This document shows, piece after piece, positions 53,299 to 62,443 of a stretch of 64,000 nucleotides of DNA (positions are counted from its first letter, which is position 1; the number at the start of each line of letters is the position of its first letter). Where the stretch lies: contig CAJSZV010000002.1 of the NCBI GenBank assembly GCA_910574345.1, positions 1 to 64,000 on the forward strand, given 5' to 3'. Under the pieces are notes generated by a model. It did no database searches and was not told the origin of the DNA. It saw only the letters and a program-made list of their open reading frames with translations. The translations under genes and the position numbers were made by a program. The DNA is from Clostridiaceae bacterium (lineage in GTDB: Bacteria; Bacillota; Clostridia; Lachnospirales; Lachnospiraceae).

Positions 53299-53338
53299 GG
53301 AGACTGGGCAACTTGAGGGTTGCGGCAGTCTCCTTTTT
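53299..53338 (+). terminator. Intrinsic terminator of glgP
   Basis: GGAGACTG with inner GCAAC pairs with GTTGC and CAGTCTCC, followed by TTTTT. Confidence 0.85.
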
Positions 53339-53377
53339 GAGTTATGCTATATAAAAATGAAAAGGGGGTTAACAGCA

Positions 53378-54241
53378 ATGGAACAGGGAAACGGCTTTGG
53401 GGCCCCTGGAAGCTCGAAACAGAAAAAAGTCGCTGTAATCAATGATATAGCCGGTTTTGGACGGTGCGCCCTCAGTGTGGCCCTGCCTGTGATCTCCAGG
53501 CTGAAAGTTCAGTGCTGCCCCGTGCCAACTGCCGTGCTGTCCAGCAACGCGGCCATTCCCGGTTTTTATATGGACGACTATACGGACCGCATGGAAAATT
53601 ATATAAGTCAATGGAGGGAACTGGGGCTTACCTTTGACGGCATCGGAACAGGTTTTTTAGGGTCGGAGCGGCAGATTGAGATTGTGGGGGAATTGATAAA
53701 GAATTTCCGCAGGGAAGATACCATGGTGCTGGTGGATCCGATTATGGGGGATAACGGGAAGCTTTATGGCGCCTGTACAGAGAAGGTATGTGGGAAGATG
53801 AAAAAACTGGTGACTTACGGAAATCTTGTGACACCCAATGTGACGGAAGGCTGTATCCTGACAGGGCGTGCTTATCATGAGGGGAACTGGAAAGAGGAAG
53901 AGCTTTTTTCCATGGCAAGGGAACTTTCCGCCATGGGGCCGGAGAAAGTGGTGATCACGGGAGTGCCCCAGGGAACCTATATAGGCAATTACTGTTATGA
54001 GAAAGGTGAGGATAAGGGCGTCCTTCGGCGCGTCAAGCGGGTAGGCGAGACGAGATGCGGGACAGGTGATATTTTCTCGGCTGTTCTCCTGGCCGATGGG
54101 GTCAACGGAGTACCTTTGGAAAAGTCGGTGAAAAAGGCGGCGGATTTTATTAAGGACTGTATCCGGGTGTCTGTGAAGATGGAGGTTCCCCTGACAGACG
54201 GGGTCTGCTTTGAGGAGGTTCTTGGTGAGCTCAGGCCATAG
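53378..54241 (+). CDS. Pyridoxal/pyridoxamine kinase-like protein
   Basis: A 287-residue ribokinase-fold kinase of the PdxY/PdxK type: KKVAVINDIAGFGRCALSVA, CCPVPTAVLSSNAAIPGF, VDPIMGDNGKLY, LVTPNVTEGCILTG and the catalytic GETRCGTGDIFSAVLLADGV. It phosphorylates pyridoxal to supply PLP, the cofactor of both the preceding phosphorylase and the following aminotransferase. ATG 53378 is chosen for AAAAGGGG about ten bases upstream; the frame is open from 53249 through the terminator, which cannot be real. Confidence 0.85.
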   Translation: MEQGNGFGAPGSSKQKKVAVINDIAGFGRCALSVALPVISRLKVQCCPVPTAVLSSNAAIPGFYMDDYTDRMENYISQWRELGLTFDGIGTGFLGSERQIEIVGELIKNFRREDTMVLVDPIMGDNGKLYGACTEKVCGKMKKLVTYGNLVTPNVTEGCILTGRAYHEGNWKEEELFSMARELSAMGPEKVVITGVPQGTYIGNYCYEKGEDKGVLRRVKRVGETRCGTGDIFSAVLLADGVNGVPLEKSVKKAADFIKDCIRVSVKMEVPLTDGVCFEEVLGELRP

Positions 54242-54303
54242 AAGGAGGAAAAAGATGAAGTATGCTGGTAATTAGAAAATGAACTGCAAGGGAGGACAAA
54301 ACC

Positions 54304-55500
54304 ATGATAAACGAGACTTATAAAAAAATGCTTCAGGGAAAATCAATCATCCGGGAACTGAGCGAGTATGCCACAGCTAGGGGAAAGGAGATCGGCTATG
54401 ACAATGTATTTGACTTCAGTCTTGGCAATCCCAGCGTGCCCTGCCCCGATGATTATACTGATGGCTTAATTCATATGCTGCGGGATGAGGATCCCATGGC
54501 AATCCACGGTTACAGCCCTTCTCTCGGAATCGAGAGCGTGAGGAAGGCCGTGGCGGACAGTCTAAACCGCCGGTTTGCCATGGATTATGAGGCAAAACAT
54601 ATCTTTATGGCGTCGGGAGCAGCGGGGGCGTTGGCCCATGCTTTTCGATGTGTGACTGTACCTGGGGACGAAATCCTTACCTTTGCCCCCTTTTTCCCGG
54701 AGTATACCCCCTATGTGAATCTGACCGGGGCCTGTCTTAAGGTAGTGCCGGCGGACACGAAGAACTTTCAGATTAACTTTCAGGCCTTGGAGCAGGTGAT
54801 GAATGAAAGGGTTATGGCAGTTCTTGTGAATACTCCCAACAATCCCTCAGGCGCTGCATACAATACGGAGACCATTGAGAAACTGGCGGATTTTCTTTAT
54901 GAAAAGCAGAAGGAGTATGGCCATGATATCTTCTTAATCAGCGATGAGCCCTACCGGGAGATCGTGTTTGAGGGGACGGACTGCCCTTATGTATCGAAGT
55001 TTTATGACAATTCCATCTCCTGCTATTCCTATTCCAAGAGCTTAAGCCTTCCGGGAGAGCGTATCGGATACGTGGCAGTGAATCCCAGATGTAAAGATGC
55101 GGATGTTTTAGCCGTGATGTGCGGCCAGATCAGCCGTGGGATCGGCCATAACTGCCCGGCCTCCAGCATCCAGCTGGCAGTGGCAGCGGTTCTTGATAAG
55201 ACCAGTGATTTGTCTGTCTATGAGACCAATATGAATCTGCTCTACGAAGCGCTGACGGGCTTGGGATTTGAGGTGGTGAAGCCTGGGGGAACATTCTATA
55301 TCTTCCCTAAGGCTTTGGAAGAGGATGCAGGTGCTTTCTGCATGAAGGCAAAGAACTATGATCTGATTTTGGTGCCCTCTGACAATTTCGGTGTGCCGGG
55401 GTATTTCCGTATGGCGTACTGTATTGATACGGAGAAGGTGAGACGGTCCATTCCGGTTCTTCGGAGGTTTGTCAGGGAAGAGTACGGAAGACAAGAATGA
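54304..55500 (+). CDS. PLP-dependent class I/II aminotransferase
   Basis: A 398-residue fold type I aminotransferase: FDFSLGNPSVPCPDDYTDGL, HIFMASGAAGALAHAFRC, VNTPNNPSGAAYN, DIFLISDEPYREIVFEG, and PLP lysine Lys245 in CYSYSKSLSLPGERIGYVAV. Substrate not determined; aspartate- or alanine-type activity is typical. GGGAGGAC precedes the start. It follows the pyridoxal kinase gene by 62 bases. Confidence 0.9.
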   Translation: MINETYKKMLQGKSIIRELSEYATARGKEIGYDNVFDFSLGNPSVPCPDDYTDGLIHMLRDEDPMAIHGYSPSLGIESVRKAVADSLNRRFAMDYEAKHIFMASGAAGALAHAFRCVTVPGDEILTFAPFFPEYTPYVNLTGACLKVVPADTKNFQINFQALEQVMNERVMAVLVNTPNNPSGAAYNTETIEKLADFLYEKQKEYGHDIFLISDEPYREIVFEGTDCPYVSKFYDNSISCYSYSKSLSLPGERIGYVAVNPRCKDADVLAVMCGQISRGIGHNCPASSIQLAVAAVLDKTSDLSVYETNMNLLYEALTGLGFEVVKPGGTFYIFPKALEEDAGAFCMKAKNYDLILVPSDNFGVPGYFRMAYCIDTEKVRRSIPVLRRFVREEYGRQE

Positions 55501-55540
55501 AAGAATGAGAGTCCTGTTTTGTTGTATGGATATCAAAAAA

Positions 55541-55593
55541 ACTCCCGGCTGACGGCAAGTGTTTGGGAACACGGATGTCAGCCGGGAGTTTTG
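55541..55593. terminator. Bidirectional terminator between converging genes
   Basis: AACTCCCGGCTGAC and GTCAGCCGGGAGTT form a 14-base stem with A-run before and TTTT after. Confidence 0.85.
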
Positions 55594-55601
55594 GCTAAGT
55601 C

Positions 55602-56612
55602 TTAGTCAGTTACCGTAGGAAGTCCGGCTCCTAACCAGCCGCTTCCGTTGTCGGCATTGCCCATGCCGCCTGCTAAGTTGTAGGCTTCAAAGCCAAGCAT
55701 GCGCAGAACCGCCATGGTCTGAGACGCGGTCTGTCCGGTGTAGCAGTATACGACTACAGGTTTATCCGCTGGGATCTCGGAGAACTGCTCCTGCATTCCT
55801 TTGGCAAAAGGAATCAGCATGGCGCCCTGGATATGGCCTTCGTCATAATCCTTAGCCTGGCGGACTGACAGGATGGTATAATCCTCGCTCTCTGCCTCCA
55901 CTAATTCCCCAAGAGCATCTGCAGGGAAGTTGAAGGAGGAAAAGGTATCGGATGTAGCCTTTGCATAGTAGTCGGCAATGGCGCTGACGATGGCCGGGTC
56001 TACTTCATAGGTCTCATCGGGAAGCACATTCTCTTCCGTCTCTATGTAAGCTTCATAGCCTTCCAGAACCTTAATGCCGTTGTTGTATCCGCTCTGGACA
56101 TTGGTGGCATATTTGCCTGCAATATTTAAGAGGGCAACGGTCTGGGAGGAAGTCTGTCCGCTGTAGCAATTCACATACAGCATTACGTCGTCGGGAATCT
56201 TCTCTAAGTTCTCAGCGACAGCCGGTCCGTAAGGAATGTTAACGGCTCCCTTCAAATGGCCTTCCGCATAGGCATCAGGCTGGCGGATGTCGATAATCAG
56301 CATGTCCTCGCCTGCATCCATCTTGGCGAACAGATCTTTTACATTGATCATATGTCTGTCCTCCGGGAAATCGGCAAAGTAACTCATGGCTGCTTCTTTT
56401 ACGGGATCAGCGGCTTCCGGCGCCTCTGTGGGAGCGGAAGTTTCCGCTTCCGCTTTGGTCTCGGCGGCAGCCGTTGTCTCTGCTTTGGTCTCGGCAGGAG
56501 CGGCGGCAGCGGTAGCAGCGGCCGTGGTTTCCTGTACGGTCTTGGCTGCACAGCCTGTCATGCTGGAGCCAAAGAGGGCAGCGGTTAAAAGTAACGGTAA
56601 GATTTTTTTCAT
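55602..56612 (-). CDS. Exported lipoprotein with two rhodanese domains
   Basis: A 336-residue protein with lipobox GSSMTGCAAK and an Ala/Glu/Thr-rich linker of ~60 residues. Two rhodanese domains follow, each with a catalytic cysteine: VNCYSGQTSSQTVALL and VYCYTGQTASQTMAVL. The domains begin MLIIDIRQPDAYAEGHLKGA and TILSVRQAKDYDEGHIQGAM. It would transfer sulfane sulfur or bind sulfur species at the cell surface. ATG 56612 is chosen for AGAAGGGA and the signal peptide; the frame extends upstream to 56723 into the preceding gene. Confidence 0.85.
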   Translation of the reverse strand: MKKILPLLLTAALFGSSMTGCAAKTVQETTAAATAAAAPAETKAETTAAAETKAEAETSAPTEAPEAADPVKEAAMSYFADFPEDRHMINVKDLFAKMDAGEDMLIIDIRQPDAYAEGHLKGAVNIPYGPAVAENLEKIPDDVMLYVNCYSGQTSSQTVALLNIAGKYATNVQSGYNNGIKVLEGYEAYIETEENVLPDETYEVDPAIVSAIADYYAKATSDTFSSFNFPADALGELVEAESEDYTILSVRQAKDYDEGHIQGAMLIPFAKGMQEQFSEIPADKPVVVYCYTGQTASQTMAVLRMLGFEAYNLAGGMGNADNGSGWLGAGLPTVTD

Positions 56613-56647
56613 GGTATCGTCCCTTCTTTCATTGTTATCATGCACCA

Positions 56648-57565
56648 TTAAGATGCATCTTTTGCAGCAGGAGCGGCAGCCCCTGACGGCATCTCTATGG
56701 GGTTGCTGGAGTTGGAAGACCATTCCAGATAAGCGCCGTCATAGAGACGGATGTTGCGGTATCCGGCCTCATAGAGCTGGACAAACACAGGAGCGGCCCG
56801 CAGGGAAGTCTGGCAGTAAATGATAATATCATTTTCCGGGAAAATCTTTTCTTCCATATAATTGATCTTCGTGATATCCTTGGTCTTAAAGGTCTTGTCG
56901 CCGAAAAAGTTGGTATTGTAATCCATCATGACGGAAGTGGGAACTTTTCCTGCCTCATAGTATTCGTCCATGCTTCTTACATCCAGAAGAATCACATTCT
57001 TATCAGGTGTATTGACCTGGGCAAGTACTTCCTCCTGAGTAGCCAGCCAATTGGAAGTGGGTTCCTGGGCTGTGAATATGGCCTCCGCCGGAGTGGGTAC
57101 TGCTGTGCTGGACGCCAGACTGCAGGCATTTATGGCTTCAAAACCGCCGTCTACCACCTTTACATCCCTGTGACCATACATGAATAAGGTCCAGAGAAGA
57201 CGGGAAGCTCCCATCTTATTGGAATCATAGGCGATAACTGTGGTCGTGTTGGAGATACCGGCAGCTCCCATGACTTTTTCGATCTTCTTTTGGGAAGTCA
57301 GCATATTCTTTACGGGAACATTGATCACGATCTCCTCTGTGGGAATATTCACTGCGCCTTCCACATGGCCTGCGGCATATTCATCAGCGGAGCGAGTGTC
57401 TACGATAACAACTCCATCCTTGCCGATGTATTCGGACAGATCTTTGGCACCCAGTATCAGTGATGGCTCTGTCTGGACAAAGGTGTGGGAACTGCAGCCG
57501 TATAGTCCGACAGCGAACAGAGCAAATACCAGAAACAATGCTATTTTCTTAGCATATGGGCGCAT
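56648..57565 (-). CDS. Exported tandem-rhodanese sulfurtransferase lipoprotein
   Basis: A 305-residue lipoprotein (VGLYGCSS lipobox) of the thiosulfate sulfurtransferase layout. The first rhodanese domain is inactive: VVIVDTRSADEYAAGHVEGA is present, but its loop reads VIAYDSNKMGASRL with Asp in place of Cys. The second is active, with IIYCQTSLRAAPVFVQLY. It is followed 35 bases later by the second rhodanese lipoprotein, so the two form an operon. Sulfur acceptor and donor are unknown. Confidence 0.85.
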   Translation of the reverse strand: MRPYAKKIALFLVFALFAVGLYGCSSHTFVQTEPSLILGAKDLSEYIGKDGVVIVDTRSADEYAAGHVEGAVNIPTEEIVINVPVKNMLTSQKKIEKVMGAAGISNTTTVIAYDSNKMGASRLLWTLFMYGHRDVKVVDGGFEAINACSLASSTAVPTPAEAIFTAQEPTSNWLATQEEVLAQVNTPDKNVILLDVRSMDEYYEAGKVPTSVMMDYNTNFFGDKTFKTKDITKINYMEEKIFPENDIIIYCQTSLRAAPVFVQLYEAGYRNIRLYDGAYLEWSSNSSNPIEMPSGAAAPAAKDAS

Positions 57566-57729
57566 AAAAACCCCCCTTTCCTTTCTTTCTCAATTATGTG
57601 TAGTAATGCGTATAAATCAGAGGCAAAAGGGGCCTCAATCCTTTTGCTGCCTTCTATTGTACTTGATTTTTAAGGGGAGAGGCCATAGCATTTTCTTATA
57701 CTGTATCTGTTAATTTAATAACAGTTACC

Positions 57730-58169
57730 GTTGACGGGGCGGGGAAAAACGGATAAAAACAGGCGTCAAGCTTGCTTGTAAGCCTGCTTTTATCCGTTTT
57801 TCCACATCGGGTGAATAACCCGATGCTTCTTGTCCGTCCCCGACGGGCAAGAAGATGCCCCTTCCCAATAGACACGTTAGTTGACGGGGCGGGGAAAAAC
57901 AGATAAAAACAGGCGTCAAGCTTGCTTGTAAGACTGATTTTATCTGTTTATCCACATCGGGTGAATAACCCGGTGCTTCTTGTCCGTCCCCGACGGGCAA
58001 GAAGATGCCCCTTCCCAATAGACACGTTACCGTTGACGGGGCGGGGAAAAACAGATAAAAACAGGCGTCAAGCTTGCTTGTAAGACTGATTTTATCTGTT
58101 TATCCACATCGGGTGAATAACCCGATGCTTCTTGTCCGTCCCCGACGGGCAAGAAGATGCCCCTTCCCA
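57730..58169. repeat. Three tandem ~150-base structured repeats
   Basis: Units start at 57730, 57880 and 58032 with GTTGACGGGGCGGGGAAAAA. Each folds into an outer stem (GGATAAAA...TTTTATCC in unit 1, AGATAAAA...TTTTATCT in units 2 and 3), a CATCGGGT/ACCCGATG hairpin, and CTTCTTG-CCGTC/GACGG-CAAGAAG with a CCC loop. Unit 3 lacks the ATAGACACGTTA tail. No gene is convincing in the 57566-58333 interval. Confidence 0.9.
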
Positions 58170-58333
58170 CAAACAGTAACAATAAGGCAGGAAGACCACC
58201 GGCCAGCTTGCTTTCAAAGGGGCGGGATGGTATCATAATACCGGAAACCAAAGGCGGCCGCAGTCAGCTTTGCATAAAGAACCGCAGTGCCGGGACTCGC
58301 AAACCCATAAGTATGAGCAGAAGGAGAGAGAAC

Positions 58334-59935
58334 ATGGAAGAGAGAAGAAAAATAAGACCATATTACGGGGCAGCCATACTCTATATTGTGCTCCACACGC
58401 TTATATCTCTGGCATTTCTGGAAAGGTTCCCTTATGTCCATTCCGATGAGAGCTGGCTTGCAGGCCTTACCAGGGCTATGATGGAGGAAAAGAGTCTGGC
58501 GGTTACGGAACCCTTTTTCGATCTGGTGCCCAGATACCCTCACGGCATCAAGACTTTGTTTCATCTTCTGCAGATGGGGGCAGTATCCCTTTTTGGATAC
58601 CGGATTTTTTCCGTGCGTCTTTTGTCCCTTCTGGCGGGAGCGGGGGTTCTGTGGTTTTCTTATGAGGCGGGAAGCCGGTTTTTAGAAAGCCGGAGGAAAG
58701 GGCTTCTCCTCATGACAGTGTTCAGCGTGGATATTCAGTTTCTCTATGCATCCCATTTTGCAAGGCAGGAGATCTTTCTGTCTGTGATTCAGTGGGCTTG
58801 TCTGTGGAATCTGTTTGATCCGAAAGGCTTTTACTGTGAGAAAAAGGCTGTGATTCTGGGGCTTCTTACGGGAATCTCCATAGGGTTTCATCCCAACAGC
58901 TTTGTATTGGGAATGATGAACGGGTTCTGTTTTCTTATGGAGGCCATAACCCTGAAAGACAGCAGGGGCAGTTTTTTTTGGAAACCCCTTATGCTGTATG
59001 CAGCCGTAACAGGAGGCTTTGCCCTGGCTTTTGCGGGCATCAGCTTTAGGATGGACAGCGGGTTTGTCGGACATTACTTTGCTTACGGAAAGAGGGAATT
59101 TGGTATTGACGCATCCTGGTGGGAGAAGATTACAGGATTTTTCGGATTTCTCAGCCGTCTGTACCACCGCAACAGCGGAACTTATTATCTTCCCGATATC
59201 CGTCCTCAGTTCTTTCTCTTCGGAATCAGCGGGATTATGGCGGGGGCGGGGGCCTGGGTAATGAAGGCGGAGCTGCCAAGCCTGGCGCGGAAAAATAAAA
59301 TCCTTTTTACAGCAGCTGCAGGCCTGGCCTGCGGAATCATATGCATTGGAAGATATAATCAGACCAGCATCCTTTTTTTCTTCCCCTTTGGGTATCTGGC
59401 CGCGGCCCAGGCTCTGGAACTGTATGAGGGCCGGCTTCAAAAGGGTTTGTGGGCCGGGCTTTTGACGGCGGTTTTGATTCTTACAGGGATTCAGGCAGTG
59501 CCGGAGATTCAGAAGACGGATTATGACCACTATGGACGGCAGATCAGAGAGCTGGTGCCGAAAGGCGCCAAAGTATTAGGGAATCTGAATATGGAATTTT
59601 TCATGGAGTATGACTGTTTCAGGGATTACCGGAATCTTCCCTATGCCGTGGAGGGGGAGGGACTTTCTTCCTATCTGGAGCGCAATGGGATTGAGTATAT
59701 TATCTATCATGAAGAACTGGACTATCTGTGGGAGCACCGGCCCTTTTATAATGTGATCTACGGGAATGTCATGTTTGTTCAGGAACTGAAAGAGTACTGC
59801 AGGGATTTCTGCCAGGAAGCGGGAAGTTTTCAGAATCCCCGCTATGGAATCCGGGTGGCGGGAATTCTGGGACAGGAAGAATACGGAAAAGTGACGGTTT
59901 ACCGGAGAGCCTCCTCCAGTTCTTCTTTGAGGTGA
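58334..59935 (+). CDS. GT39/ArnT-like membrane glycosyltransferase
   Basis: A 533-residue GT-C-type protein with about ten hydrophobic helices. The first loop has the acidic motif HSDESWLAGLTRAMMEE typical of polyprenyl-phosphate-sugar-dependent glycosyltransferases, and FASHFARQEIFL-like (YASHFARQEIFLSVIQWACL) lies in the next loop. A soluble C-terminal part follows. It would add a sugar from a lipid carrier to a surface molecule. ATG 58334 has AAGGAGAG upstream; the frame is open back to 58157 inside the repeats. It fits with the GT2 fragment at the window end. Confidence 0.72.
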   Translation: MEERRKIRPYYGAAILYIVLHTLISLAFLERFPYVHSDESWLAGLTRAMMEEKSLAVTEPFFDLVPRYPHGIKTLFHLLQMGAVSLFGYRIFSVRLLSLLAGAGVLWFSYEAGSRFLESRRKGLLLMTVFSVDIQFLYASHFARQEIFLSVIQWACLWNLFDPKGFYCEKKAVILGLLTGISIGFHPNSFVLGMMNGFCFLMEAITLKDSRGSFFWKPLMLYAAVTGGFALAFAGISFRMDSGFVGHYFAYGKREFGIDASWWEKITGFFGFLSRLYHRNSGTYYLPDIRPQFFLFGISGIMAGAGAWVMKAELPSLARKNKILFTAAAGLACGIICIGRYNQTSILFFFPFGYLAAAQALELYEGRLQKGLWAGLLTAVLILTGIQAVPEIQKTDYDHYGRQIRELVPKGAKVLGNLNMEFFMEYDCFRDYRNLPYAVEGEGLSSYLERNGIEYIIYHEELDYLWEHRPFYNVIYGNVMFVQELKEYCRDFCQEAGSFQNPRYGIRVAGILGQEEYGKVTVYRRASSSSSLR

Positions 59936-60615
59936 GGGCGGTCTTTGGGATGGTCATACCAGAAGGAGAGCCGGTGGGAGTCTTTATCCAGAATGGCGAT
60001 CTTTGTTCCAAGCCTCAGGGCTTCCTCAATGTCGTGGGTAACCAGAATCACCGTGGAGCCGTTGGACGACACCAGATTAATGAGAGAGGCCTGAGCCGCC
60101 TTTCTGGTCAGGTAGTCCAGACTGGAAAAGGGTTCGTCCATAAGCAGAAGTCTGGGCTTTAAGGCCATGGCTCTGGCAAGGGCGCCCCGCTGTTTCATGC
60201 CGCCGGACAACGTATGGGGATAGTGGTCCCCAAATTCCAGGAGGCCCGTTATCTCAAGATAATGGCGGGCAGTTTCCATGCGTGCGTGGGCATCTTTGAT
60301 TTTTTTGGTCTTTTTTAAGGCATAGGCAATATTTTCTTCCAGGGTGAACCAGGGAAAAAGCTGATCAAAGCTCTGAAAGATCATAATCATCTGATCAGAG
60401 GGTTCGTCCACGGGCCTCTGGTCTAAGAGGACAGAGCCGGAGTCGGCAGGGAGAAATCCGCCGATAATTCGCAGGAGGGTAGTTTTGCCGCAGCCGCTTT
60501 TCCCAAGAATTACAAGAAAATCCCCTTCCTCCACAGTAAAATTTACCCCTGAGAGGACGGGAAGGGTTCCGGAAGGGCCGGTATATTGTTTACATAACTC
60601 AGAGATTGTCAGCAT
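59899..60615 (-). CDS. ABC transporter ATPase (NitT/TauT type)
   Basis: A 238-residue ATPase with Walker A LGKSGCGKTTLLRI, Q-loop IFQSFDQLFPW, signature TLSGGMKQRGALARA, Walker B LLLMDEPFSSLD and switch VTHDIEEALRLG. It matches the SsuB/TauB/NrtD group. ATG 60615 overlaps the permease stop (ATGCTGA) and has GGGGGA upstream, so translation is coupled. Its 3' end overlaps the convergent glycosyltransferase gene by 37 bases. Confidence 0.92.
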   Translation of the reverse strand: MLTISELCKQYTGPSGTLPVLSGVNFTVEEGDFLVILGKSGCGKTTLLRIIGGFLPADSGSVLLDQRPVDEPSDQMIMIFQSFDQLFPWFTLEENIAYALKKTKKIKDAHARMETARHYLEITGLLEFGDHYPHTLSGGMKQRGALARAMALKPRLLLMDEPFSSLDYLTRKAAQASLINLVSSNGSTVILVTHDIEEALRLGTKIAILDKDSHRLSFWYDHPKDRPHLKEELEEALR

Positions 60616-61400
60616 GGATTGGTCCCCCATTTTTTCAGTGTGCGGGATTCAATGGCGCCAAAGACCACATCTTCCACAAAGATTCCGATGAGAATCACCA
60701 GGATGATTCCGGCAAAAAGGCCGGAGGTGTCCATAAAGGTCCGTTGGTTTAAAAGATACCAGCCGATTCCGCCTTTGCTTCCCACGGCGCCGAAGACCAT
60801 CTCAGCGCTGATTAAGGCTCTCCAGGCTCTTGCCCAGCCGATTTTCACACCGGACAGAAGATAGCCGAGGCAGGCCCGTGCCATGATCTCCAGAGTGATG
60901 GAAAACGAACTCATGGAATAGTTCCGTCCCGTGTCAATATAGATTTCGGGCACGGAAGAAAACCCGGCGGTGAGATTCAGGATCATGGGCCACAGGGCGG
61001 AATGGATGATAATGGCCAGAATGGCCTTGGTTCCCGTTCCGAACCACATGATGATGAGAGGCAGGAGAGCCAGGCCGGGCAGAGGGTGGGCGATGGCAGT
61101 GAGGGTGTCCGTCAGGCTTCTAAGGAAAGGAGAGCGAAGGGACATAAGGCTGAGAAAAAAAGCCAGAACCAGTGCAATGACAAGCCCCAGGCCGATAAGC
61201 CCCAGGGAGGACAGGGTCTGTGCCAGAAGGCTGCCGTGAAACAAGTCCTCCCATAGTGTAACCGTCACATCTTCCACAGACGGAAAGAGCATGGGGGAAA
61301 CATGGGAAAGCTTTACCCACAGCTCCCATACAAGAAGGAGAAGGACACAAAAGAAACCGCGTCCCGGCCCAGGTGATTTTTGACGAAATGGCGTTTTCAT
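60609..61400 (-). CDS. ABC transporter permease (SsuC/TauC type)
   Basis: A 263-residue inner-membrane permease with about six helices and the BPD loop ALISAEMVFGAVGSKGGIGW that contacts the ATPase. It sits between the binding protein and ATPase genes, five bases from the former. It belongs to the nitrate/taurine/sulfonate importer class. Confidence 0.92.
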   Translation of the reverse strand: MKTPFRQKSPGPGRGFFCVLLLLVWELWVKLSHVSPMLFPSVEDVTVTLWEDLFHGSLLAQTLSSLGLIGLGLVIALVLAFFLSLMSLRSPFLRSLTDTLTAIAHPLPGLALLPLIIMWFGTGTKAILAIIIHSALWPMILNLTAGFSSVPEIYIDTGRNYSMSSFSITLEIMARACLGYLLSGVKIGWARAWRALISAEMVFGAVGSKGGIGWYLLNQRTFMDTSGLFAGIILVILIGIFVEDVVFGAIESRTLKKWGTNPC

Positions 61401-61405
61401 AAGTG

Positions 61406-62368
61406 TTACTCCTTGTCCTGATTTACATTGTCAAAGATAATGGTGTCAAAATCGGGATTATCTGATGTAATGCCCATATGTTTCATAGCGGCGCTGATCT
61501 TCTCCACACCTTCCAGGCGGTTGGAGTAGATGGTTCCGTTGTGGGTCATCTGGGCCATAAGGTCCTCCTCAGATACGCCGTAGAGGGGAGCCAGAATGGG
61601 GACGCATTCTTCCATATGGTTGTTTATATAGTCTATGGATTCGTCCAGTGCCTGGATAAAGGCGTCATACCAGTCCCGGTGATTGTCGTAAAAATCCGTC
61701 ATGGCCACGCCGCTGATAAAGGTAAAGGGCTGTCCCATGATCTCTTCCCCTGTTGTCATGACGGACATGCCTGCCTGGACTTCCTGCTGAATATAGGGGG
61801 GAGTGGCAATGTGGGCCGTGATCTCCGTGCCGGAAAGAAGGGCCTGCATGGCATCGGGATGGGACATGGATACGATCTGGCCGTCCAGGGCATGGGGATC
61901 CCCCAGCTGCTCCTCTGCCAGCATGCACAGAAGAATGTGCTGGGTGCATCCGGGGGAGAGGATGGCGATGCGGTCTTTCGAAGAAAAATCTTTCAGGGTT
62001 TTTATATTCGGGTCAGCGGTGACTATGGCCACCTCATTGGAACTGATGCCTGTGGCGTATTTCCACTCCATGCCGTTGTCAATGCCGATGAGTACGGGGC
62101 CTACTCCCATGAAGCCGAAATCCACCTCTCCGCTCAGCATGCTTTCCCGAATAGCCGTGGGGCCGCCGAACTGTTTCCATTCAATTTTGACTCCTGGAAG
62201 TTTTTTCTCCAGAATTCCCAGTTCTTTCATAATATTGAGGGGAGCATAGGCGATGCCGTACTGCTCTCCGATGCCGATTACCTGATCTTCCTTTTCTCTG
62301 CAGCCTGTCAGAAGCAGGAGCATAAGGAGAAGGGGAAGGATTGGGTATTTTCTTTGAAATATATTCAT
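61406..62368 (-). CDS. ABC substrate-binding lipoprotein (NitT/TauT, NMT1/THI5-like)
   Basis: A 320-residue binding protein with lipobox LLLLTGCREK. It has the family pattern GIGEQYGIAYAPLNIMKELG, GPTAIRESMLSGEVDFGFMG and later DFYDNHRDWYDAFIQALDES. Relatives bind sulfonates, nitrate, or pyrimidine thiamine precursors. No riboswitch is seen ahead of it. The two rhodanese lipoproteins nearby make a sulfur compound an attractive but unproven ligand. Confidence 0.9.
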   Translation of the reverse strand: MNIFQRKYPILPLLLMLLLLTGCREKEDQVIGIGEQYGIAYAPLNIMKELGILEKKLPGVKIEWKQFGGPTAIRESMLSGEVDFGFMGVGPVLIGIDNGMEWKYATGISSNEVAIVTADPNIKTLKDFSSKDRIAILSPGCTQHILLCMLAEEQLGDPHALDGQIVSMSHPDAMQALLSGTEITAHIATPPYIQQEVQAGMSVMTTGEEIMGQPFTFISGVAMTDFYDNHRDWYDAFIQALDESIDYINNHMEECVPILAPLYGVSEEDLMAQMTHNGTIYSNRLEGVEKISAAMKHMGITSDNPDFDTIIFDNVNQDKE

Positions 62369-62443
62369 GACTGTTCTCTTTTCTGTATTTTACTGGTGTG
62401 AAAGCCGGAAAGGGGAAGGCAGGATGTTTTCAGGCTTTCCTCA

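Noticed and set aside
53249-53377. N-terminal extension of the pyridoxal-kinase-like gene
   Set aside because: It would run through the glgP end and its terminator; the ribosome site points to ATG 53378.
57730-58169. CRISPR array
   Set aside because: Units are about 150 bases, directly adjoining, without unique spacers, and no cas genes are present.
57725-58251. Overlapping minus-strand ORFs with repeated sequence (FLPVGDGQEASGYSPDV) in the triple repeat
   Set aside because: They are chance frames across a structured DNA repeat; no ribosome sites, and changes between units follow stem pairing rather than codons.
61478-62401. 307-codon plus-strand frame opposite the ABC binding protein
   Set aside because: Mirror frame of a clear lipoprotein gene; composition is unnatural and no ribosome site precedes it.
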